From Curtobacterium oceanosedimentum (GTDB taxonomy: Bacteria; Actinomycetota; Actinomycetes; Actinomycetales; Microbacteriaceae), in assembly GCF_020297365.1 (NCBI RefSeq), contig NZ_JAIXIG010000013.1, forward strand, positions 27,678 to 91,677: a DNA stretch of 64,000 nt, written 5' to 3'. A program made the translations under genes and the position numbers. Of this stretch, positions 51,242-59,439 are shown in pieces. The notes under the pieces are model-generated. The model was not told the origin of the DNA, searched no databases, and worked only from the letters and a program-made list of their open reading frames with translations. Numbering within the stretch: position 1 is the first letter of the stretch; the number at the start of each line of letters is the position of its first letter.

Positions 51242-51249
51242 ACGCCCCC

Positions 51250-52143
51250 GTGACCGACACCCTGCCCGCGACCGGAGCGCCCGCGCCCGAGGTGTACGAC
51301 TTCGCGCGCCCGTCGACGCTCGCCCGCGAGCACGCCAGGGTGCTCGAGCTCGCCTTCGAGACGTTCGCGCGGCAGTGGGGCACGCAGCTCACGGCGAAGG
51401 TGCGCGCCGTCAGCCAGGTGACCTGCGAGCAGGTGCAGATGACGACGTACGACGAGTACGCCGCGTCGCTGCCCGCGCTCACCGGCATGGTGCTGCTGCC
51501 GATCGCGGAGATGGCGCCGAAGGGGGTCCTGCAGGTCCCGCTGGACGCTGCCCTGACCTGGGTGTCGCACGCCCTCGGCGCGTCGAAGCCGCTGCCCACA
51601 CCGGACCGCACGTTCACCCCCATCGAGCAGGCCCTGGTGCGGAAGATCGTCGAGGACGCCCTCGACGACCTGCGCTACTCGTTCGGTGGACTGCTCGTGC
51701 ACGAGGTGACGACCGGCGGGTTCCAGTTCAACAGCCAGTTCGCCCAGGCCGCCCAGAAGGGCGACCTGATGATCGTCGCCTCGTTCTCGATCCGGGTCGG
51801 TGACCGCATCGCCCCCGGCACGCTGGCGCTGCCGGCCGAGGCCGTCCTGCCGCAGCTCGGCGAGGCCGCGACCCACGTGTCGCCCGCCGACGCCCGCGCG
51901 CAGCTCGACGCGCAGCTCGAGAGCGTGCCCGTCGGCGTGAGCCTGCACTTCGCCCCGGCGACGGTGCTGCCGTCGCAGGTGCTCCGCCTGGCCGTCGGCG
52001 ACGTCCTGCCGCTGCCGCACCCGCAGCACCGCCCCCTCACCATCGCGGTCGACGGCGAACCCGTCGGCACCGCCGCGGTCGGCGCGAACGGCTCGCGCCT
52101 CGCTGGCATCGTCGTCACCACCACGAGCACGGAGCAGCACTGA
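51250..52143 (+). CDS. fliM: Flagellar motor switch protein FliM
   Basis: 297-residue C-ring protein. After a short N-terminus the conserved YDFARPSTLAREHARVLELAFETFARQWGTQL opens the CheC-like domain. FQFNSQFAQAAQKGDLMIVASFSIRVGD and the C-terminal SpoA domain (VSLHFAPATVLPSQVLRLAVGDVLPL) follow. The usual N-terminal LSQ-x-EIDALL peptide that binds CheY-P is missing: only MTDTLPATGAPAPEV precedes YDF. No other start with that motif exists upstream. GTG at 51250 sits on a sigma-28 promoter. First gene of fliM-N-O-P-Q-R-flhB-flhA. Confidence 0.93.
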   Translation: MTDTLPATGAPAPEVYDFARPSTLAREHARVLELAFETFARQWGTQLTAKVRAVSQVTCEQVQMTTYDEYAASLPALTGMVLLPIAEMAPKGVLQVPLDAALTWVSHALGASKPLPTPDRTFTPIEQALVRKIVEDALDDLRYSFGGLLVHEVTTGGFQFNSQFAQAAQKGDLMIVASFSIRVGDRIAPGTLALPAEAVLPQLGEAATHVSPADARAQLDAQLESVPVGVSLHFAPATVLPSQVLRLAVGDVLPLPHPQHRPLTIAVDGEPVGTAAVGANGSRLAGIVVTTTSTEQH

Positions 52144-52847
52144 TGACCGAAACGACCACCCTCCACACCGCGGCGGCCGAGTCGCTCGCGGCGCAGCTCC
52201 CGACGGCGGCCCCGTTGAGCGCGGTGCTGCTGCCTGGAGGCGCGACACCGGTCGTGCTCGACGCGGCCACCGACGCGGTGGTCGCCTCGTTCGTCGGCGG
52301 CCTGTCGGCCGACCTGGCGCTCGTGCTCACCGACCTCGAGGGCATCACGGCGGCCGGCGGCCCCGACCAGGGCATCGTCGCGGTCACGGACGTGCTGCGG
52401 CCGTCGCTCGAGGCCGCAGCCGGGGTGCTCGGCGTCGGGGTGCTCGGCGACGCGAGCCGCGGGTCGGCGTCGTCGCTGCTGGCCGACCCCGACACCGTGG
52501 TGTTCGAGCTGACCGCCGCCGGCGCTCCCGCCGGCTGGTTCGGCATCCGGGTGCGCGAGAACGGCACCGTGTCCGCCCCCGCGGCCACGAGCGTGCCGGC
52601 CGGCAACCTCGGCCGGATCAACAACGTCGAGATGACCCTGACGGTCGAGATCGGCCGCACCCGGATGTCGGTGCGGGACGTGCTCGGCATGGAGCCCGGC
52701 GCCGTCGTCGAGCTCGACCGCAGCGCCGGTGCCCCCGCCGACGTCCTGCTGAACGGTCGCCTCATCGCGCACGGCGAGGTCGTCGTGGTGGACCAGGACT
52801 ACGCGGTGCGGATCACGCGCATCCTCGACGTCGCCGAGAGCGTCTGA
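52143..52847 (+). CDS. fliN: Flagellar motor switch protein FliN (long actinobacterial form)
   Basis: 234 residues. The C-terminal ~85 are the FliN SpoA domain: NNVEMTLTVEIGRTRMSVRDVLGMEPGAVVELDRSAGAPADVLLNGRLIAHGEVVVVDQDYAVRITRIL. The N-terminal ~145 residues (VASFVGGLSADLALVLTDLEGITAA, VTDVLRPSLEAAAGVLG) look like a degenerate CheC/FliY-type domain, lacking clear phosphatase E-x2-N residues. ATG at 52143 shares a base with the fliM stop. Confidence 0.92.
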   Translation: MTETTTLHTAAAESLAAQLPTAAPLSAVLLPGGATPVVLDAATDAVVASFVGGLSADLALVLTDLEGITAAGGPDQGIVAVTDVLRPSLEAAAGVLGVGVLGDASRGSASSLLADPDTVVFELTAAGAPAGWFGIRVRENGTVSAPAATSVPAGNLGRINNVEMTLTVEIGRTRMSVRDVLGMEPGAVVELDRSAGAPADVLLNGRLIAHGEVVVVDQDYAVRITRILDVAESV

Positions 52848-52857
52848 GCCCGCGCCC

Positions 52858-53409
52858 GTGGACACCCTCGTCGTCACCGTCCGCGTCGCGCTCTCGCTCG
52901 GCGTGGTGCTCGCCCTCATGTGGGTGCTGCACCGTGCCAGCCGGAAGCGCTTCGCCGGCAAGCCCTCCGGTCGCCGCGCGGCGTCCGTCGAGGTCGTCGG
53001 CCGGCAGAGCATCGGCGGCAAGGCGAGCGTCGTCGTGGTCGACGTCGAGGGGGAGCGACTCGTGCTCGGCGTGTCCGAGCAGGGCGTCAACCTGCTCACC
53101 AGCGGGCAGGCGCCCGCGCCGGAGCTCACGATCGTGACCGGACCGGTGGCGCTGCCGGTGCGACCCGCACCGTCGGCCGACGCGTTCGGTCGGGAACTCG
53201 CGCAGCAGGCGGACGCCACCACGGGCCTCCAGACCGGTTCGACGGACGCGACTGGCGCGACCAGCGCGGTCGCGCCGCTGCCGATGCGCCCGCGCAACCG
53301 CCGCCAGCAGCGCGTCGTGCCGAGCGCGCAGCAGCTGCAGGGCTCGATCCTGTCGGTCGACACCTGGCGCCAGGCCGCGGCCGCGCTGCGGAACCGGCGG
53401 GCCGGGTGA
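52858..53409 (+). CDS. fliO: Flagellar biosynthesis protein FliO
   Basis: 183-residue assembly factor of the FliPQR export gate. Membrane helix at residues 3-24 (LVVTVRVALSLGVVLALMWVLH), followed by a small cytosolic domain ASVEVVGRQSIGGKASVVVVDVEGERLVLGVSEQGVNLL, the FliO signature (V-x-x-LGxK/xLGxxxGVxLL). The remainder is Pro/Ala/Gln-rich and poorly conserved. GTG start at 52858, 10 bases after fliN; GTGA overlap with fliP. Confidence 0.9.
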   Translation: MDTLVVTVRVALSLGVVLALMWVLHRASRKRFAGKPSGRRAASVEVVGRQSIGGKASVVVVDVEGERLVLGVSEQGVNLLTSGQAPAPELTIVTGPVALPVRPAPSADAFGRELAQQADATTGLQTGSTDATGATSAVAPLPMRPRNRRQQRVVPSAQQLQGSILSVDTWRQAAAALRNRRAG

Positions 53410-54242
53410 CGGCGGCGGGGCCGCACGGGCTCGCACGGACGGGACGGCTCGTCGCCCTCGTGCTGCTCGGGCTGGCGGTCGTCGCCGGGTTCCTGGTGCT
53501 CACCACGTCCGGGGCACACGCCGCCGGGGTCGTGGAGCCGACCGCGCCGACCACCCCGACGGCCCCCGCGAGCGGCGACTTCAGCGTCAGCGTCAACGGC
53601 CCGGACGGCACCCCGTCGTCGGCGGTCGTCACCCTGATCGGCATCACCCTGCTGAGCGTCGCCCCGGCGCTCATGCTCATGATGACGTCGTTCACCAAGA
53701 TCTTCGTGGTGCTCGCGATGACGCGGAACGCCCTGGGGCTGCAGTCGATCCCGCCGAACCAGGTGATCGCCGGTCTGGCGCTGTTCCTGTCGCTGTTCGT
53801 GATGGCACCGGTGCTCGGGCACATCAACGACGACGCGCTGCAGCCCTACCTGGCCGGCAAGGTGGACTTCGCACAGGCCGTCGAGATCGGCACGAAGCCC
53901 CTGCGGACCTTCATGCTGCACCAGACCCGCGACGAGGACGTCGCCCTGATCACCCGTGCCGCCGGGCTCGACAACCCGGAGTCGATGGCCGACGTGCCGA
54001 TGACGACGGTGATCCCGGCGTTCATCATCTCCGAGCTCCGCAGCGCGTTCATCATCGGGTTCGTCATCTTCATCCCGTTCCTGGTGATCGACCTCGTCGT
54101 CTCCGCGGCCCTCATGTCGATGGGCATGATGATGCTCCCGCCGGTCATGATCTCGCTGCCGTTCAAGATCCTGCTCTTCGTGCTGGTCGACGGCTGGGGC
54201 CTCATCATCACGTCGCTCATCGAGAGCTACCACGTTGTCTAG
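53406..54242 (+). CDS. fliP: Flagellar export gate protein FliP
   Basis: 278-residue core subunit of the export gate. A cleavable signal peptide is visible (LVALVLLGLAVVAGFLVLTTSGAHA, about residues 14-38). Then come the family motifs LIGITLLSVAPALMLMMTSFTKIFVVLAMTRNALGLQSIPPNQVIAGLALFLSLFVM, FMLHQTRDEDV, and the C-terminal TTVIPAFIISELRSAFIIGF plus MGMMMLPPVMISLPFKILLFVLVDGWGL. GTG at 53406 overlaps fliO by four bases. Confidence 0.95.
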   Translation: MTAAGPHGLARTGRLVALVLLGLAVVAGFLVLTTSGAHAAGVVEPTAPTTPTAPASGDFSVSVNGPDGTPSSAVVTLIGITLLSVAPALMLMMTSFTKIFVVLAMTRNALGLQSIPPNQVIAGLALFLSLFVMAPVLGHINDDALQPYLAGKVDFAQAVEIGTKPLRTFMLHQTRDEDVALITRAAGLDNPESMADVPMTTVIPAFIISELRSAFIIGFVIFIPFLVIDLVVSAALMSMGMMMLPPVMISLPFKILLFVLVDGWGLIITSLIESYHVV

Positions 54243-54251
54243 GGGGCACGC

Positions 54252-54527
54252 ATGAACCAGCAGGCCGTCATCGACCTCGTGCTGCAGGCGCTCCTGGTGT
54301 CGGGCAAGCTCGCCGCGCCGGTCCTCGTGACCTCGCTCGTCGTGGGCTTCGCGATCTCGCTGTTCCAGTCGGTCACGCAGATCCAGGAGGTCACGCTCTC
54401 GTTCGTGCCGAAGGCCGTCGCCGTCGCGATCGCCCTGGTGGTCTGCGGCAACTGGATGATCTCGGAGATGATCGCGTTCACGCACGTCGCCTTCGACATG
54501 ATCCCGAAGCTGCTCGGGCACGCCTGA
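54252..54527 (+). CDS. fliQ: Flagellar export gate protein FliQ
   Basis: 91-residue two-helix gate subunit. Helix 1 APVLVTSLVVGFAISLFQSVTQIQEVTLSFVPK (with the conserved QIQExTLxFxPK), helix 2 AVAVAIALVVCGNWMISEMIAFTHVAF. ATG at 54252 with AGGGGGCACGC upstream. Its TGA shares a base with the fliR ATG. Confidence 0.95.
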   Translation: MNQQAVIDLVLQALLVSGKLAAPVLVTSLVVGFAISLFQSVTQIQEVTLSFVPKAVAVAIALVVCGNWMISEMIAFTHVAFDMIPKLLGHA

Positions 54528-55285
54528 TGGAGCTCAGCGTCGACGCCGACCGTCTGGAGGCGACCATGCTCGCCGGCGTCCGGCTCGTCGCGTTCTTCGT
54601 CATCGCGCCGCCGTTCTCGTACCGCGCGTTCCCCGGCACCGTGAAGGTGATCCTGGGTCTGGGACTCGCCATCGGGGTCGCCCCGCGCGTCGCGATCGGC
54701 TACGAGCAGCTCGCGACCGGCCCTTTCCTGCTCGCCCTGCTCACCCAGCTCGTGGTCGGGCTGTCGCTCGGGTTCCTGGTCTTCCTGGTGTTCGCCGCCG
54801 TGCAGTCCGCCGGCGCGCTCATCGACCTGTTCGGCGGGTTCACGCTCGCGCAGGCGTTCGACCCGCAGTCGCAGGTGAACGGTGCGCAGTTCACGCGCCT
54901 GTTCCAGATGACGGCGCTCGCGCTGCTCTTCACCTCCGGCGGCTACCAGATGATCATCGGCGGACTCGTGCGGTCGTTCGACGCGGTGCCGCTCACCGGC
55001 GAGTTCGCCGTCGACGGGCTCGCCGCGATGCTCGTCGCGGCGATGTCGCAGATGTTCCTCGCGGCGTTGCAGATCGCCGGCCCCCTGGTCGTCGTGCTCT
55101 TCCTGGCAGACGTCGGCCTGGGGCTCCTGACCCGGGTGGCCCCGGCGCTCAACGCGTTCCAGATGGGGTTCCCGATCAAGATCGGTCTGACCGTCCTGTT
55201 CGCCGGTGCGCTCTTCATGGCCCTGCCCTCGGTGGTGTCGTCGCTGACCGGCGACGCCGTCGAGGCGATCACGGGACGGGGGTGA
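54527..55285 (+). CDS. fliR: Flagellar export gate protein FliR
   Basis: 252-residue membrane protein completing the FliPQR gate. Conserved stretches: RLVAFFVIAPPFSYRAFPGTVKVILGLGLAI, QLVVGLSLGFLVFLVFAAVQSAGALIDLFGGFTLAQAFDPQSQVNG (the Q-x-GFxxA-type motif), GGYQMIIGGLVRSFDAVPL, and PALNAFQMGFPIKIGLTVLFAGALFMALP. About six helices. Ends five bases before flhB. Confidence 0.95.
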   Translation: MELSVDADRLEATMLAGVRLVAFFVIAPPFSYRAFPGTVKVILGLGLAIGVAPRVAIGYEQLATGPFLLALLTQLVVGLSLGFLVFLVFAAVQSAGALIDLFGGFTLAQAFDPQSQVNGAQFTRLFQMTALALLFTSGGYQMIIGGLVRSFDAVPLTGEFAVDGLAAMLVAAMSQMFLAALQIAGPLVVVLFLADVGLGLLTRVAPALNAFQMGFPIKIGLTVLFAGALFMALPSVVSSLTGDAVEAITGRG

Positions 55286-55289
55286 CGAC

Positions 55290-56498
55290 GTGTCCGACAG
55301 CGGAGAACGCTCCGAACAGGCGACCCAGCAGCGGATGCGCGAGGTCCACGAGAAGGGCCAGCTCGGTCGTTCGCAGGACCTCGGCGCGTGGATCGGCATC
55401 GCGGTCGCCGCGCTCATGATGCCGGCCGCCATCGGCAACGCGGCCGCCGCCGGCGAGGAGCAGCTGCGCGGCGTGCAGCGGGTGATCGCGCAGCCCGAAC
55501 TCGGCGCCGTGCGCGCCCTGCTCGCCGACGCCCTCGGGTCGATGGCGGCGACGCTCGGGCCGATGCTCGCCGTGGTCGCGGTGGCCGTGCTCGCCACGGC
55601 GGTGGCCCAGGGCGGCGTGCACCTGCGCAAGATGACCCCGCAGCCCGAGCACTTCGACCCCGTCGCCGGGCTCAAGCGGGTCTTCGGCACGCAGGCCCTG
55701 TGGAACGGCGCGAAGGCCCTGCTGAAGACCGCCGTCGTCGGGCTCGTGCTGTGGTTCGCCGTGCAGGGACTCATGCCCGTGCTCATGACGAGCGGGTCGT
55801 TGCCGCTCTCCGCCGTGCTCGAGGCAGCGGCTGCCGGTTCGGGCACGCTGCTCCGCGCCGCCGTCGTCGCCGGGCTGGTCCTCGCCGCGCTCGACGTGTT
55901 CGTGGTCGTCCGCCGCAACCGCAAGCGCACGATGATGACCAAGCGCGAGGTCAAGGACGAGTCGAAGCGGACCGAGGGCGACCCGCTCGTGAAGTCGCAG
56001 CGCCGGGGGCGGCAGCTCGCCATGAGCCGCAACCGGATGATCCAGGCGGTCGGCACCGCCGACGTCGTCATCACGAACCCCACGCACTACGCGGTCGCCA
56101 TCACGTACGAGCCCGGCCGGTCCGCGCCGCGGGTGGTCGCGAAGGGCGCCGGCCCGGTCGCCGACGTCATCCGCGCCCGCGCCGAGCAGGAACGGGTGCC
56201 GATCGTCCGTGACGTGCCCCTGACCCGCGCCCTGCACGCCGCGTGCGAGCTCGGCCACGAGATCCCGGTGGACCTGTACACGCCGGTGGCCCGCGTGCTG
56301 TCGTTCGTGATGGCGCTCCGGGCCCGTGGTTCGGCGGCCGGCACCCACGCGGCGCCGAGGCCGACCACGCCCGACGAGGTCGCGACCGTCCTCGACCCGG
56401 CGACCCTGTCCGGTGACCTCCGCCCGCGCCGACTCCGCACACCCCGCCCCGAAGCCGCCCCGTCGGCACCGTCCGTCAGAGAGGGAGCCCCCGCATGA
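55290..56498 (+). CDS. flhB: Flagellar export switch protein FlhB
   Basis: 402-residue export-gate protein controlling substrate switching. The N-terminal ERSEQATQQRMREVHEKGQLGRSQDLGAW is the KTExPTxKKxxDARxKGQ equivalent. Four membrane helices lie between about 30 and 205. The autocleavage site NPTH is at residues 263-266 (VVITNPTHYAVAI). The C-terminal tail runs about 45 residues beyond the core and is Pro/Ala/Arg-rich. GTG-type start at 55290; overlaps flhA by four bases. Confidence 0.95.
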   Translation: MSDSGERSEQATQQRMREVHEKGQLGRSQDLGAWIGIAVAALMMPAAIGNAAAAGEEQLRGVQRVIAQPELGAVRALLADALGSMAATLGPMLAVVAVAVLATAVAQGGVHLRKMTPQPEHFDPVAGLKRVFGTQALWNGAKALLKTAVVGLVLWFAVQGLMPVLMTSGSLPLSAVLEAAAAGSGTLLRAAVVAGLVLAALDVFVVVRRNRKRTMMTKREVKDESKRTEGDPLVKSQRRGRQLAMSRNRMIQAVGTADVVITNPTHYAVAITYEPGRSAPRVVAKGAGPVADVIRARAEQERVPIVRDVPLTRALHAACELGHEIPVDLYTPVARVLSFVMALRARGSAAGTHAAPRPTTPDEVATVLDPATLSGDLRPRRLRTPRPEAAPSAPSVREGAPA

Positions 56499-58549
56499 AC
56501 CGCAAGGACCTGCCGAAGCTCGTCGTCCCGGTGTTCATCGTCGGCATCATCCTGCTGCTGATCCTGCCGGTGCCGTCGTTCCTGCTCGACTTCCTCATCA
56601 TCATCAACATCCTGTTGGCGCTGGTGATCCTGCTCACGACGCTGTTCGTCAAGAAGCCGCTCGACTTCTCGGTGTTCCCGTCGCTGCTCCTCGTCGCGAC
56701 GCTGTTCCGTCTGGGACTCAACGTCGCGTCCACCCGGCTCGTGCTCGGTGAGGGCTTCGCCGGCGACGTCATCCAGGCGTTCGGCCACGTCGCCGTGTCC
56801 GGGTCGATCATCATCGGCGCCGTGATCTTCCTGATCCTCATCGTCATCCAGTTCGTCGTCGTCACGAAGGGTGCCGAGCGCGTCGCCGAGGTCGGGGCCC
56901 GCTTCACGCTCGACGCGATGCCGGGCAAGCAGATGGCGATCGACGCCGACCTGAACGCCGGGCTCATCACCGACGAGCAGGCGAAGGACCGCCGCGCCGC
57001 GGTTTCGGCGGAGGCGGACTTCTACGGCGCGATGGACGGCGCGTCGAAGTTCGTCAAGGGCGACGCCATCGCCGGCATCCTCATCATCATCATCAACCTG
57101 GTGGGCGGCATCGCGATCGGCATGCTGCAGAACGGGCTGTCCGCCACCGACGCCCTGTCGAAGTACGGCATCCTGACCATCGGCGACGGCCTGGTCACGC
57201 AGATCCCCGCCCTGCTCATGGCGGTGTCGACGGGCATGATCGTCACCCGCTCCGGCGCGGAGTCGGAGATGGGCGCCTCGGCCGCCACGCAGCTGTCGCA
57301 GTCGCGCAACGCCCTGATGATCGCCGGCGTGGCCGCGATCGCGATGGGCTTCATCCCCGGCATGCCGATCCTGCCGTTCCTGCTCGTCGGCGCGACGCTG
57401 CTGTTCACCGGCTGGCGCATCGGCCGGAACGTCGCCCGCGCCGAGGCCGACGCCGCCCGGCAGCAGGCACTCGAGGCGAGCACCCCCTCGGCGGACACCC
57501 CGGAGGACCTGATCGAGCAGATGCGCGTGCACGCCCTCGAGATCCTGCTCGCCCCCGACCTGGTGGACATGGTGTCCGGCGCCTCGGACGACCTGCTCGG
57601 CCGCGTCCGGGCGCTGCGCCGCAAGATCGCCGTGGACATGGGCATCGTCGTGCCGCCGGTCCGCACGCGCGACTCGATCGACCTGCCGCCGTCGACCTAC
57701 GCGATCCGGATCGCCGGGGTCGAGGCCGGCCGGGGCACCGCGCCCGCCCGCAGCGTGCTCGCCCTCGGCGACCACCTGGACGGTCTGCCGGGAGCCTCCA
57801 CGGTGGAACCGGTGTTCGGCCTCACCGGCAAGTGGGTGCCGGCCGAGCTGCGCCACGCGGCCGAGATGACCGGCGCGACGGTGATCGACCGGGTGTCCGT
57901 GCTCGTCACGCACCTGCAGGCCGTGATCGGCGACAACGCGGGACGCCTGCTCACCCGCGAGGACGTCAAAGTGCTGACCGAGGGCGTCAAGCAGGTGAAC
58001 CCCGCCGCGGTCGAGGAACTCGTGCCCGGCATGCTGTCGATGGCGGAACTGCAGCGGGTGCTGCAGGGGCTGCTCGCCGAACGGGTGCCGATCAACGACC
58101 TCGGTCGGATCTGCGAGGCGCTGACGCTGCGCGCCAAGGTGTCCACCGACCCGGAGGGACTCGTCGAGGCAGCCCGCGCCGCGCTCGGCCCGGCCCTCGC
58201 CGCACGGCACACCGACGCCGGCACCCTGCGGGTCATCATGATCGACCCCCTGCTCGAACAGTCGATGCTCGAAGGCCTCCGCCCCTCGGAGCAGGGCAGC
58301 CAGATCGTCCTCGACGCCCACCGCATCGAGCAGGTGCTCGGGTCCGTCCGCGATGCCGTCCGCTCCGTCGAGGACCAGGGGCTCTCCGCCGTCCTGGTCT
58401 GCGCCCCCCAGCTCCGCCCGGCCGTGCACCGCATGGTCGCCGCCCAGTCGAACGGGCTCCCGGTGCTGTCGTACCAGGAGGCCACCGCCGCGGGCTCCAC
58501 CATCGAGACCGTGGGAGTCGTCCGTGCCGCCGACCCGATTGCAGCGTAG
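56495..58549 (+). CDS. flhA: Flagellar biosynthesis protein FlhA
   Basis: 684-residue ion-coupled export-gate protein forming the cytosolic nonameric ring. Eight membrane helices occupy residues 8-320. The highly conserved loop VVTKGAERVAEVGARFTLDAMPGKQMAIDADLNAGLITDEQAKDRR (FHIPEP region) is intact, as is FYGAMDGASKFVKGDAIAGI. The cytosolic domain includes LLTREDVKVLTEGVKQVNPAAVEELVPGMLSMAELQRVLQGLLAERVPINDL. ATG at 56495. The following FlhF-like gene starts within its last 26 bases. Confidence 0.96.
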   Translation: MNRKDLPKLVVPVFIVGIILLLILPVPSFLLDFLIIINILLALVILLTTLFVKKPLDFSVFPSLLLVATLFRLGLNVASTRLVLGEGFAGDVIQAFGHVAVSGSIIIGAVIFLILIVIQFVVVTKGAERVAEVGARFTLDAMPGKQMAIDADLNAGLITDEQAKDRRAAVSAEADFYGAMDGASKFVKGDAIAGILIIIINLVGGIAIGMLQNGLSATDALSKYGILTIGDGLVTQIPALLMAVSTGMIVTRSGAESEMGASAATQLSQSRNALMIAGVAAIAMGFIPGMPILPFLLVGATLLFTGWRIGRNVARAEADAARQQALEASTPSADTPEDLIEQMRVHALEILLAPDLVDMVSGASDDLLGRVRALRRKIAVDMGIVVPPVRTRDSIDLPPSTYAIRIAGVEAGRGTAPARSVLALGDHLDGLPGASTVEPVFGLTGKWVPAELRHAAEMTGATVIDRVSVLVTHLQAVIGDNAGRLLTREDVKVLTEGVKQVNPAAVEELVPGMLSMAELQRVLQGLLAERVPINDLGRICEALTLRAKVSTDPEGLVEAARAALGPALAARHTDAGTLRVIMIDPLLEQSMLEGLRPSEQGSQIVLDAHRIEQVLGSVRDAVRSVEDQGLSAVLVCAPQLRPAVHRMVAAQSNGLPVLSYQEATAAGSTIETVGVVRAADPIAA

Positions 58550-59435
58550 CGGCGCCACGCTCGCGGAGGTCCGCGACGCCGTCCGCTCCGAGTTCGGGGC
58601 GGGCGCGCGCATCGTCGCCGCCGAACGGGTCACGGCGCCCCGCCTCGGCGGCCTGCTCCGCAGGGCCCACGTCGAGGCCACGGTCGAGGTGCCCGCACCG
58701 GGGGAGCTGCCCACCGCCCGCGTCGTGATCGCGGACACGCCCGTCCAGCGCGCCGGGATCGCCGCGCTCCTCGCCGACGCCGAGGAAGCCGAGGCCCGGA
58801 TCGCGGGCACCGACGGCACCGCGACCACCCGCGCCGACGCGTTCGCGTCGGTGCTCGACGGGTTCCAGGCCGACGGCATCACGGGGAGCGCGCCGCGCCC
58901 GGCGCCGCCCGCGCCGGAGCCGGACCGGTCCCCGGGGCTCGACCCGCGCCTCCAGGCCGCCGTCGACACCCTGCCCGGAGGCCCGACCCACCTCGTCGAC
59001 GCCGCCCCGGTCCGGCCCGTGGTGCGGTCGACCACCCCGGCCGTCCGCTCGGCGGACGGCGACCTGGTGCTGCTGGTCGGCCGACCGAACGACGTCGACG
59101 CGGCCGCCGGGCTGTTCGCCGTGCGGCACACGCTGCGGCCGACGGACGCGGCGGACCGGCGGGCCGCGATCCTGGCCCGGGCCGACGGCGTCCGGGACGG
59201 ACGCGCGGTGCTCGCCGTGGCCGCGTGGGACGACCGGGCCACCGGTGACGCGCTGCAGGCCGACCAGGTGTGGGTGGTCGTCGACGTCGGACGGAAGCCG
59301 GCCGACTCGGCGGCGATGGTGGCGGCGGTCGAGGCGCGGATGCCCGTGGCCGGCGTGGTCGCGATCGGTGCGGGTGAGACCGCCACGCCGGAGTCGGTGG
59401 ACCTGCTGGGGCTCCCGGTCCTGTCGCTAGGCTGA
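58524..59435 (+). CDS. FlhF-like protein lacking the GTPase P-loop
   Basis: 303 residues in the flhF position. The N-terminus (SGATLAEVRDAVRSEFGAGARIVAAERV) matches the FlhF N-domain opening (M..AL..V...LG.DA.I....). The Pro/Asp-rich middle matches no domain. Residues 180-303 have the outline of the SRP GTPase domain (DGDLVLLVGRPNDVDAAAGL, VWVVVDVGRKPADSAAMV, VAGVVAIGAGE, LGLPVLSLG). However, the GxxGxGKTT Walker A is replaced by GRPNDVDAA, so GTP binding should be lost. GTG start at 58524, overlapping flhA by 26 bases. Alternative: an unrelated gene resembling FlhF by chance. Confidence 0.68.
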   Translation: MPPTRLQRSGATLAEVRDAVRSEFGAGARIVAAERVTAPRLGGLLRRAHVEATVEVPAPGELPTARVVIADTPVQRAGIAALLADAEEAEARIAGTDGTATTRADAFASVLDGFQADGITGSAPRPAPPAPEPDRSPGLDPRLQAAVDTLPGGPTHLVDAAPVRPVVRSTTPAVRSADGDLVLLVGRPNDVDAAAGLFAVRHTLRPTDAADRRAAILARADGVRDGRAVLAVAAWDDRATGDALQADQVWVVVDVGRKPADSAAMVAAVEARMPVAGVVAIGAGETATPESVDLLGLPVLSLG

Positions 59436-59439
59436 CCGG

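Noticed and set aside
51675..54521. Long minus-strand frame (948 codons) opposite fliM to fliQ
   Set aside because: Translates to low-complexity His/Asp/Arg-rich sequence; antisense artefact.
56087..59386. Open frame of 1,099 codons on the minus strand across flhB, flhA and the FlhF-like gene
   Set aside because: It lies opposite three well-supported genes and the product is His/Arg/Asp-rich without any domain; shadow of GC-rich third positions.
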